Positions 38,264 to 45,694 of a stretch of DNA of 64,000 nt are shown here, one piece after another. The DNA comes from Kushneria indalinina DSM 14324 (GTDB lineage: Bacteria; Pseudomonadota; Gammaproteobacteria; Pseudomonadales; Halomonadaceae): contig NZ_QRDJ01000008.1 of NCBI RefSeq assembly GCF_003385845.1, forward strand, positions 496,001-560,000, in the 5' to 3' direction. The position numbers and the translations under genes are program-made. Numbering within the stretch: position 1 is the first letter of the stretch; every line of letters starts with the position of its first letter. Under the pieces are notes generated by a model. The model worked only from the letters and a program-made list of their open reading frames with translations. It was not told the origin of the DNA and searched no databases.

Positions 38264-39046
38264 GTGAGCGACCGTTTTGATGAAGTGTTCAGAGCGCTGG
38301 AGAAGCAGGCGAGCGATCTGACAGCACGTCTGGAAAGTGCAAGAACCCGCATTCGGGAGCTTGAAGCCACCAATCGGCAGCTGACGGCGCGCCTGACGCG
38401 CATTCAACAGATGTCGGGTGCCGAGGGTGAGCGCTCGCCCGTGCAGCCTGCGCCAGCGGATATCCCTTCAGAGAGCGTTTCCATGGCTTTCGACGGCGCA
38501 GAGGCCGGCAATATGGAATCCACTGATAACAACGACGCCTCCCGGTTGCCCGTCTCCGAGGTGCCGGCAGAACCCGACGCCTTGCCGCCGACACCAGATG
38601 AGTCTTCCACGCCTACAGAGCAGAACATGTCCGAAGTTGTTGAAGCAGCACCGATTGACCCTGCCCAGGAGGACATCTCTCCTCAGGCGCTTCTCAAACA
38701 GTGGTATCGTCGCTATCCCAAAACCTTTTTCGAGCGGCATACGCGTCCGCTGGCCATCGGTATCCACGAGGCGCTGGCGGCGCGTGAGCCCTATAGCGAA
38801 AAGCTGATTCGTCGTGCGCTGGCGGGCTATGTCAATCTGCCGCGCTATCTCAAGTCGGTGCGGGTCAATGCTGCGCGTATTGATCTGGAAGGGCAGGAAG
38901 CCGGCAGAGTCGAAGAAGAGGATGCCAGGCACGCCCAGGAACAGCTCAAGCGCCTGCAGGATCGCCAGCAGGAGCGAGAGGCAGAAAAGCAAAAGCGCAG
39001 ATTGGCACAGAAGATGTCCGAGCTTGCGCACCGACATCAGCGATAA
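38264..39046 (+). CDS. ProQ/FinO-domain RNA chaperone with N-terminal coiled coil
   Basis: A ProQ/FinO-family RNA-binding protein. The GTG at 38264 gives 260 residues (GGGAG at proper spacing); an ATG two codons upstream has the ribosome site too close. A coiled coil of about 45 residues at the N-terminus is followed by an acidic, Ser/Pro/Glu-rich linker (about 50-138) and the FinO domain at about 140-205 (ALLKQWYRRYPKTFFE, RPLAIGIHEALAAR, IRRALAGYVNLPRYL). A basic, Glu/Arg-rich helix closes it. In E. coli ProQ the FinO domain is N-terminal, so the order is different. It probably binds structured 3' ends of mRNAs and small RNAs. It ends at a strong terminator. Confidence 0.87.
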   Translation: MSDRFDEVFRALEKQASDLTARLESARTRIRELEATNRQLTARLTRIQQMSGAEGERSPVQPAPADIPSESVSMAFDGAEAGNMESTDNNDASRLPVSEVPAEPDALPPTPDESSTPTEQNMSEVVEAAPIDPAQEDISPQALLKQWYRRYPKTFFERHTRPLAIGIHEALAAREPYSEKLIRRALAGYVNLPRYLKSVRVNAARIDLEGQEAGRVEEEDARHAQEQLKRLQDRQQEREAEKQKRRLAQKMSELAHRHQR

Positions 39047-39154
39047 AAGGCAAGGAAGTTCGAGAATTAATCGTTATGCTGCAAACGAAATGGCACGTGT
39101 TTTGCCAGGGAATATTTGTATGATGTAACGCTTTGATGCCTTTTGTTTTTACCC

Positions 39155-39187
39155 AAAAGAGCGCCCTTTAAGGGCGCTCTTTTTTTT
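39155..39187 (+). terminator. Rho-independent terminator of the ProQ-type gene
   Basis: A 10-bp perfect stem (agagcgccct / agggcgctct) with a 3-base loop, preceded by A's and followed by at least eight T. Confidence 0.93.
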
Positions 39188-39297
39188 GATTCCGATAAAA
39201 GCTCTGTCACATAAAAGTAACGTTTTTGTACCAGAATAACGGCCTGACAGCGGCTTTCTAGTCCAATAGTAAAAAGATCGAAAACGCTGTTTTTTTC

Positions 39298-39327
39298 TTG
39301 TTGCGTTAGTTAAAACGCCGTTATAAG
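39298..39327 (+). promoter_or_regulatory. Candidate sigma-70 promoter of the porin gene
   Basis: TTGTTG (39298-39303) and TATAAG (39322-39327) with an 18-base spacer in an otherwise AT-rich window. It would place the transcript start near 39334. Confidence 0.35.
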
Positions 39328-39429
39328 GTAGCCCGGCGAGCAACAAACAATAAAAGCTCGAACGCCACCGGCGTCGGGCATCTGCCACGGCAGACAATCG
39401 AACAGTTAGCCAGTTAAGGAACAATCACG

Positions 39430-40605
39430 ATGAAAAAGACGCTCTTAGCGACTGCGATTGCCGGTGCGCTCGGCACGATGGCGGCTGGTGCCCAGGCGGC
39501 CACGGTTTACAATCAGGACGGCTCCAAACTGGACGTTTACGGTAACGTTCAGCTGGGTCTGCGTAGTCAGAAAAACTATGACAATAGCGATGCCGACTCT
39601 ACGAGTACGGCTACCAGTGCAACCGACGATCTCTTTGATAACGGTTCAACCATTGGGTTCCGCGGTGAGCACATCATTAGCCCTGATCTGACCGGCTATT
39701 TCCGGGCTGAGTTCGAGTTTAGCTCCGATCAGCAGAAAGGGTATTACGCTGACGGCGGCTCTAATTCTGATGCTTCCGGTCTGTCCAAGGGTGACCAGGC
39801 TTATCTGGGTCTGACCGGTGACTTTGGTGATGTTCGTGTTGGTTCCTGGGATGCACTGATCGATGACTGGGTCGATGATCCGGTGTCCAACAATGAATAC
39901 TTTGATCTGACTCGTGCACAAAATGATGTGGGTGGGACAGAATATGAAGGTAACAAGATTACCTATACGTCGCCGATTCTGAGCGGGCTGCAGTTTGCCG
40001 TTGGTACCCAGTACAGCGGTGACAATGATGATGCTCTCGGTCGCTTTAATTATGACGCTCCGACCGGCGAAAATTCCTACGTTATCGATGATGACAGCAG
40101 CGCGTCACTGTTCGGTGGCCTGCGTTACATGGTGGCTGACTGGACCTTCGCGGCCGTCTACGACAACCTGAAAAACTTCCAGTACATCAACAGTGCCGGC
40201 GACCAGAAAGATTACGGTGAACTGTACGGCCTGAACGCCACCTGGCAGATGAGCGATGATCTGCGCATCGCTGCCAAGGCCGAGCGGATGTCTGCGCGCT
40301 GGGCCAGCGATGCTAATGTTGACCGTTACGGTATCGGCGCTCGTTACAGCTATGGTAACGGTGATCTGTATGGTGCCTATCAGTACGTTCGCGCTGAAGA
40401 AAACGGCGTACGTAGCGTTGAAGCACCGCTGTGGCGCTCACGTAGCGAAGATGGCAACCAGAGCAAAGAGAACTATAACGAATTCATCCTGGGCGCGACC
40501 TATAACCTGAGCAGCCAGATGTATGTCTGGCTGGAAGGTGGCAAGTTCGATCGTGAAAACGATCAGGGCGATGGTATCGGCACCGGTATCGCCTACAGCT
40601 TCTAA
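39430..40605 (+). CDS. Outer-membrane porin (OmpC/OmpF-like general porin)
   Basis: 391-residue trimeric beta-barrel porin. The signal peptide MKKTLLATAIAGALGTMAAGAQA is cleaved at AQA-ATV. The barrel shows alternating strands: KLDVYGNVQLGLRS, GFRGEHIISPDLTGYFRAEFEF, AYLGLTGDFGDVRVGSWD (the loop 3 entry), LQFAVGTQYS, and the C-terminal strand ends in aromatic F (IAYSF), the outer-membrane assembly signal. Extracellular loops are very acidic (many Asp), as typical for halophiles, favouring cations. AAGGA is 9 bases before the ATG. Heavily expressed genes use such optimised codons. Terminator at 40647. Confidence 0.95.
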   Translation: MKKTLLATAIAGALGTMAAGAQAATVYNQDGSKLDVYGNVQLGLRSQKNYDNSDADSTSTATSATDDLFDNGSTIGFRGEHIISPDLTGYFRAEFEFSSDQQKGYYADGGSNSDASGLSKGDQAYLGLTGDFGDVRVGSWDALIDDWVDDPVSNNEYFDLTRAQNDVGGTEYEGNKITYTSPILSGLQFAVGTQYSGDNDDALGRFNYDAPTGENSYVIDDDSSASLFGGLRYMVADWTFAAVYDNLKNFQYINSAGDQKDYGELYGLNATWQMSDDLRIAAKAERMSARWASDANVDRYGIGARYSYGNGDLYGAYQYVRAEENGVRSVEAPLWRSRSEDGNQSKENYNEFILGATYNLSSQMYVWLEGGKFDRENDQGDGIGTGIAYSF

Positions 40606-40919
40606 GCGCCTGTCCTGAAGTCTTCGTGACTTTCATGACACACAGGAAACCGACCCCATGGGGTCGGTTTTTTGTGGCCGCTATTCTCGGTGTGTCTCAC
40701 AACAGGGTTCATCAGGTCACAAGTCAAGAAAGCGCCCTTATTCTGCGATGCCTTCCCATGGCATGGCGCGTACAATGCAGCGACCATTGCCCGGGGTGCC
40801 AAAAGCGCTGAGTCAGCGGCGCTGCACTATGCTTCAGGCACTTCATTTTCGATGAGCCCGCCATCATGAGTACGTCTTCATGACTGATGCGTTTGACGAA
40901 GTAGAGACAGGAGAAGGGC
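40606..40919. other. Intergenic region between porin and efflux operon
   Basis: 314 bases. It contains the porin terminator near its start and then the promoter for the aaeX-type operon, which I cannot place. No coding frame is convincing. Confidence 0.6.
40647..40673 (+). terminator. Rho-independent terminator of the porin
   Basis: A near-perfect palindrome (aaaccgacccc / ggggtcggttt) with six T after it, 41 bases past the stop. Confidence 0.9.
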
Positions 40920-41129
40920 GTGTTGCTGCGTGAACTTACCATTGGCGGTGTCTTCATCAGTCCGATGCTGCTGTTTGCGCTGGTGTCCCTGGTGATTTCG
41001 GCGTTGCTGCGAACCATGATGCACAAGGCAGGTCTGACACGCTGGGTATGGCAGGAGGCGTGGTTCGATGTAAGTCTGTTCGTGATTGTGCTGGCCGTGG
41101 TGACCTACCTTTCAAGTCATGTGTTGTAG
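40920..41129 (+). CDS. AaeX-type DUF1656 small membrane protein
   Basis: 69 residues, two membrane helices (about 8-30 and 47-66). Short inner-membrane proteins of the DUF1656 (AaeX) family sit in front of the membrane fusion and FUSC subunits of aromatic-acid efflux pumps, exactly as here. Their own role is unknown. The start is GTG at 40920 with AGGAGAAGGG ahead of it. It precedes the HlyD-type gene by 13 bases, and they are certainly one operon. Confidence 0.9.
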   Translation: MLLRELTIGGVFISPMLLFALVSLVISALLRTMMHKAGLTRWVWQEAWFDVSLFVIVLAVVTYLSSHVL

Positions 41130-41142
41130 AAGCGAAACCTGA

Positions 41143-42120
41143 ATGCGCACGATTATTAGAGTCTTCATTACGCTGGTGCTGGCCGCCATTGCCATCGCAC
41201 TGGGTGTCTGGCTGTGGCAGTACTACATGTATACGCCCTGGACGCGTGATGCCCGCGTTCGTGCCGATATCGTCACCATCGCCCCCGATGTCTCGGGCTG
41301 GGTCATGGATCTTGATGCCCATGACAACCAGCAGGTCAAGGCCGGGGACATACTCTTTACCGTCAATCACGAGCGCTATGAGGCCGCCGTGCGGCAGGCC
41401 GAGGCGACGCTTGCCAATCGCGAGTACTCATACCAGCTCAGCGAGAATGAGTATGAGCGCCGCCGCAACCTGGGCAGCAACGCCATCAGCAGCGAGGATC
41501 GCCAGACCGCAAAACTCAATGCGCAGATCGCCAGGGCCCAGCGCGATCTTGCCCAGGCGCAGCTCGACAGCGCGCGAATCGACCTGGATCGCAGTGTGGT
41601 GAAAGCACCGGTGGATGGCTCGGTGATCAACCTGCAGCTGCGCCGGGGCAACTATGTCAGCCAGGGCAACGCCCAGATGTCGATCGTGCGCGACGGCTCC
41701 TTCTACATTACGGCCTATTTCGAGGAGACCAAGATCCCCTCGATCGATATCCATGATGAGGCCAGCATCTGGCTGATGGGCGGCGACCAGCAGATGCAGG
41801 GGCATGTGGTCAGCATCGGCCGCGGGATTGCCAATACCAATACCACGCCCGACGGGCAACTTCTGCCTCAGGTCCAGCAGACCTTTACCTGGGTGCGCCT
41901 GTCTCAGCGTATCCCCGTGGACATCGCCATCGATCACATCCCCGACGGGGTGTATCTGAGTTCGGGCATGACCGCCAGCGTGCGCATCGATGATCAGCAC
42001 CGAAAGGACGAAGGCATAGACGGCGTGCGCCCGCAGGGCATGGGCAATGCCGGCGAGCAGGCCCGTGATCCCGACATTCCGCCGGCAGCCACCGGTGACG
42101 TCGAGCGGCAGGATCCCTGA
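41143..42120 (+). CDS. HlyD-family membrane fusion protein, AaeA type
   Basis: Periplasmic adaptor of a tripartite efflux pump. 325 residues: a membrane anchor at 6-26, lipoyl-like half motif (DVSGWVMDLDAHDNQQVKAGDIL, parts VSGWVMDL and VKAGDIL), long alpha hairpin with Ala/Gln coils (about 85-150), second lipoyl half (APVDGSVINLQLRRG), and beta barrel. A charged tail of about 40 residues extends beyond the family norm. It is followed by the FUSC permease with a 2-base gap. The likely cargo is aromatic carboxylic acids, as for E. coli AaeAB, but this is inference. Confidence 0.92.
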   Translation: MRTIIRVFITLVLAAIAIALGVWLWQYYMYTPWTRDARVRADIVTIAPDVSGWVMDLDAHDNQQVKAGDILFTVNHERYEAAVRQAEATLANREYSYQLSENEYERRRNLGSNAISSEDRQTAKLNAQIARAQRDLAQAQLDSARIDLDRSVVKAPVDGSVINLQLRRGNYVSQGNAQMSIVRDGSFYITAYFEETKIPSIDIHDEASIWLMGGDQQMQGHVVSIGRGIANTNTTPDGQLLPQVQQTFTWVRLSQRIPVDIAIDHIPDGVYLSSGMTASVRIDDQHRKDEGIDGVRPQGMGNAGEQARDPDIPPAATGDVERQDP

Positions 42121-42122
42121 CC

Positions 42123-44219
42123 ATGGCTCTTGGCCCCTGGGCGCGTGTCTATCTAACGCCGGATATCAACACGCTCAAGTTTGCGACCAAGGGTCTGGTC
42201 GCCATGACCCTGTCGCTTTATCTGGCCATGGAGATGCAGCTGGATCGACCCTATTGGGCGGTGATCTCGGCCGTATTTCTACAGATCCGCCCTCAAAGCG
42301 GACTGGTAATCGAAAAGGGCTTCTGCCAGATCGGCGGCACCGTGATCGGTGGCGGGGTCGGCATTCTGATCATGGCGTTGAGCATGCAGATGCCGGCCAT
42401 GGCGCTGATGCTGTTGATGGTCTGGATCTTTATCTGCGCCACATCATCGGCCCTGACCCGTAACTTCAATCTGACCTATGGTTTTGCGATGGGGGCCGCC
42501 ACGGCCATCCTTGTCGTGGTATTGACCATCGTCAACGACAACTCGAGCCAGGGCGTGTTTGATATTGCCGTGGCGCGCGTCAGCGAGATCGTGCTGGGTG
42601 CTGCCTGTGCCACGCTGATCAGCATGCTGCTCTGGCCCGATCGGGTCAGAAATATCATCTATAACCACGCCAATACGGTGATCGACCAGACCTTTCAGGC
42701 GCTTGTCATGCATCTTGATACCAGCGTTTCGATGCACGACGCGCGCCAGCAGATCATGTCCGCGCTGGGGCAGGCGTTGACGCTCAACAATGACAGCAGC
42801 GCCGTGATTTATGAAGGCCCACATGGGCCCGGGCGTGCCCGGGCGGCCTATCTTTTGTCCCAGCGGGCGCTGTCCATGATGGCGGAAATGCAGACTTATG
42901 GGCGTCTGGTGCGCGAACGCCCGGCATTGGCCAGTGAGGCGTTCGAGGAAGCGCTCAAGGACATTCGCGATACCATGGAGCGAGTCCGATCGCGGCAGAC
43001 CTACAGTGAGCGCAAGCGGGAGATCAACAGCCTTCGACGGCGCATTCAGAAGGCCGAACTACAGCGCCATGGCACACCGCTGGCGCGGCGCATGGCGCAG
43101 GGGCTGATGATGCTGCTGGGCTATGCCAGCGTCATGGTCGAGGCGCACCACGCCATCAATGATGCCGAGAATACTCAGCTCAAGGCGCCGCGACTGTCGC
43201 GCCATCGTGACTACATGCCGGCCCTGACCATCGGTATCCGCTCCAGCCTGCTGTTTGCCATTGGCGCGATCATCTATGTCTCGACCCAGTGGGGCTCCGG
43301 CGTTTTGATGATGGTGATGCCCGTTATCTTCGGCACCATGTTTGCCTCCTTTCCCTCGCCCACGACCATGCTGAAAAATGTCATGAAGGGTGGGGCTGTC
43401 GGGGCCATTGCCGCCTTTGTGTTCGGTAATATCCTGCTGGCCCAGGCCCCGCATGAATACCTCATGCTGGTCATGATCTTCGGGGCGCCGCTGTTTCTGG
43501 GGCTGATGGCGCTCAACAACCTTCCGGTACTGGCCCACGGGCTGGGCTTTTGTATCATCTACACCATTTTGACCATGCCCAGTAACAGCATGGCCTTTGA
43601 TATCAGCAGCTTCATGGACCGCACGCTGGCCATCGCACTGGGCCTGACCATCCTCTATACCGTCTTCCGGATCGTACCCTCGCCCAATGCGCTGGTGCTG
43701 CGCCGACGCGTCATTCGGGCCATTACCGATGATATGGATCAGCTGTGGGAGCGTTCCTGCAACAACTCGCGGGAGAGGGCCGCGGACTGGTTCAATGGCC
43801 GCATGGTGGAACGTGTGCAGCGCCTGGCCAACTTTGACAGCCAGCTGCCGGAAGAGGACCGCTATCTTCTGGATCTGGGCATGACCGGTCTGAATCTGGG
43901 TCATGTGATTCTGGCCAACTACCGTCGGGTCACCAGCCTGGACGATACCCCACCGACCCGGGCCGCCCTGAAACAGTGGCAAACGGCGCTGGCCCACGCC
44001 TATCAGGCCTGTGCCTGGGGCGATTTTGATGAACGCTTTACCGATGCCAGTCAGGCGCTTTTAAAGCAACTGCGCGGAGCCGGCGAAATGGAAGAAGAGC
44101 AGATCGAGCTGGTCGAGGGCATGATCAAGCGTCTGGATATCACGCTGCATCGCTTTGCGCGGATGAGCAGCAGCCGTGACCAACGCGATATTGAGGGCGT
44201 GTTGCAGCCGCCGTCATAA
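42123..44219 (+). CDS. FUSC-family efflux permease, AaeB type
   Basis: 698 residues in two membrane halves (about 20-190 and 360-520), each with five to six helices, joined by a cytoplasmic helical linker of ~170 residues. The N-terminal half reads ALSLYLAMEMQLDRPYWAVISAVF (parts TLSLYLAM, RPYWAVIS), the FUSC signature for aromatic-acid exporters. A cytoplasmic C-terminal helical domain of ~170 residues follows. It is the third gene of an aaeX-aaeA-aaeB-like operon. The usual LysR regulator aaeR is not adjacent. It ends at a terminator (44245). Confidence 0.9.
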   Translation: MALGPWARVYLTPDINTLKFATKGLVAMTLSLYLAMEMQLDRPYWAVISAVFLQIRPQSGLVIEKGFCQIGGTVIGGGVGILIMALSMQMPAMALMLLMVWIFICATSSALTRNFNLTYGFAMGAATAILVVVLTIVNDNSSQGVFDIAVARVSEIVLGAACATLISMLLWPDRVRNIIYNHANTVIDQTFQALVMHLDTSVSMHDARQQIMSALGQALTLNNDSSAVIYEGPHGPGRARAAYLLSQRALSMMAEMQTYGRLVRERPALASEAFEEALKDIRDTMERVRSRQTYSERKREINSLRRRIQKAELQRHGTPLARRMAQGLMMLLGYASVMVEAHHAINDAENTQLKAPRLSRHRDYMPALTIGIRSSLLFAIGAIIYVSTQWGSGVLMMVMPVIFGTMFASFPSPTTMLKNVMKGGAVGAIAAFVFGNILLAQAPHEYLMLVMIFGAPLFLGLMALNNLPVLAHGLGFCIIYTILTMPSNSMAFDISSFMDRTLAIALGLTILYTVFRIVPSPNALVLRRRVIRAITDDMDQLWERSCNNSRERAADWFNGRMVERVQRLANFDSQLPEEDRYLLDLGMTGLNLGHVILANYRRVTSLDDTPPTRAALKQWQTALAHAYQACAWGDFDERFTDASQALLKQLRGAGEMEEEQIELVEGMIKRLDITLHRFARMSSSRDQRDIEGVLQPPS

Positions 44220-44244
44220 CCCTTATGGTGCTCGGGAAATATTC

Positions 44245-44275
44245 AGGCGGTGCACAGATGTGCATCGCCTTTTTT
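44245..44275 (+). terminator. Rho-independent terminator of the efflux operon
   Basis: A 10-bp stem (aggcggtgca / tgcatcgcct, one G-U pair), 6-base loop and six T, 26 bases past the permease stop. Confidence 0.85.
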
Positions 44276-44415
44276 AATGTGTGTTAGCGTCCGCGCGGTT
44301 CTCGCGCTCACGGCTTTGACCCCGTTGCCTGTGTGCACTAATCCTTTATGAGGCCCCTTGAAGGCCGCTTTTTGACAGGGTCGAGAATTACCGCATCCAG
44401 ACAGGGCAAAACGCT

Positions 44416-45639
44416 ATGGCACAAGAGGCAGCGCCAGTCATTATCGTGGTCAATGCAGGCTCTTCCAGTCTCAAGCTTTCGGTGTACTTTCTGGAAGATG
44501 GCGATGCACTGCGCCTGGCGGCGCATGGTGCCATTGAAGAGATTGGTGCCGATGAGCCCCATTTACAGGCCGCCATGGCCGATGGCAGTGACATTGCCGA
44601 TGAACCCCTGTCACAACAGCAGGTGAAGGATCACGGCGCTGCCTATCAGGTGCTGCGCGAGCGGATGACCCGCGCTCTGGAGGATGTCCAGCCGATGGCG
44701 GTCGGCCATCGCGTTCTGCACGGCGGGCGCGATTTCAGCGCCCCGGTGGTCATCGACGAGCAGGTTCGCCAGCGTCTTGATGAACTGATCCCGCTGGCCC
44801 CTCTGCATCAGCCGCACAATCTGACCGGGATCGATGCTGTCTCGCGCTACGCCCCCGAGGTGTTGCAGGTGGCCTGTTTTGACACCGCCTTTCACCATCA
44901 GCGCCCCGAACTCTCCATGATGACCGGGCTGCCGTGGTCATGGTTTGAAAAGGGGCTTCAGCGCTATGGCTTTCACGGCCTCTCCTATGAATATATTGCC
45001 CATCGTCTGCCCGAGCTGGATCCGGCGCTGGCGAAGGGGCATGTCATCGTGGCCCATCTGGGCAACGGCGCCAGCCTGTGTGCCATGACGGACTGCCGGA
45101 GCATGGAGACCACCATGAGCTTTACGGCCCTGGACGGCCTGCCCATGGGCACCCGCTGTGGCGCGCTGGACCCGGGCACCGTGCTTTATCTTCAGCAGCA
45201 ACACGGGCTCGATAACGACGCCCTGCAGGACATGCTCTACAAGGAGTCCGGGCTCAAGGGCATCTCGGGCATCAGCAGCAATATGCAGACCCTGCTGGAT
45301 GACGACTCGCCGCAAGCGCGGCGTGCCATCGATTTTTTTGTCTATCGCACCGCCCAGGAGATCGGGCGCATGGCCGTGGCCGTGGGCGGCTTTGATGGTC
45401 TTGTGTTTACCGGCGGCATCGGTGAACACGCCGCGCCCATTCGCCAAATGATCGTGGACAGACTCAAGGCACTTTTCCCGGTTGCGCTGGATCATGACGC
45501 CAACGGGGCGGAGGACCCCGATATCATCTCGACAGAGGACAGTGCCATTACCGTCAGGGTGATTCCCACCGATGAAGAGGGCATGCTGGCGCGCCATACC
45601 GTCAGCCTTCTGCGCAGACACGCCGATCAGGACGCATAG
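44416..45639 (+). CDS. ackA: Acetate kinase
   Basis: Converts acetyl phosphate and ADP to acetate and ATP. 407 residues of the ASKHA fold: NAGSSSLK (about 12-19) for the phosphate loop, AVGHRVLHGG, ACFDTAFH, YGFHGLSYEYI and DGLPMGTRCGALDPG (about 236-250) are all conserved. It is followed 55 bases later by the phosphoketolase, with which it makes a two-gene operon: the phosphoketolase produces acetyl phosphate directly, and this enzyme draws ATP from it. No phosphotransacetylase is adjacent. Confidence 0.95.
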   Translation: MAQEAAPVIIVVNAGSSSLKLSVYFLEDGDALRLAAHGAIEEIGADEPHLQAAMADGSDIADEPLSQQQVKDHGAAYQVLRERMTRALEDVQPMAVGHRVLHGGRDFSAPVVIDEQVRQRLDELIPLAPLHQPHNLTGIDAVSRYAPEVLQVACFDTAFHHQRPELSMMTGLPWSWFEKGLQRYGFHGLSYEYIAHRLPELDPALAKGHVIVAHLGNGASLCAMTDCRSMETTMSFTALDGLPMGTRCGALDPGTVLYLQQQHGLDNDALQDMLYKESGLKGISGISSNMQTLLDDDSPQARRAIDFFVYRTAQEIGRMAVAVGGFDGLVFTGGIGEHAAPIRQMIVDRLKALFPVALDHDANGAEDPDIISTEDSAITVRVIPTDEEGMLARHTVSLLRRHADQDA

Positions 45640-45694
45640 GCCGCTCAGCCACTCAGCCGCTTGAACGCCAGACATTTATTTCAGGGAGGAGATC

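Larger units (their letters stand above)
39047..39429. other. Intergenic region between ProQ-type gene and porin
   Basis: 383 bases. It holds the terminator at 39155-39187 and then an AT-rich stretch leading to the porin. The porin 5' untranslated leader appears to be about 95 bases if the suggested promoter is right, long enough to carry regulatory RNA targets. Confidence 0.7.

Noticed and set aside
40672-40869. 65-codon frames after the porin
   Set aside because: Several overlapping short frames of similar length, none with a ribosome site or plausible sequence.
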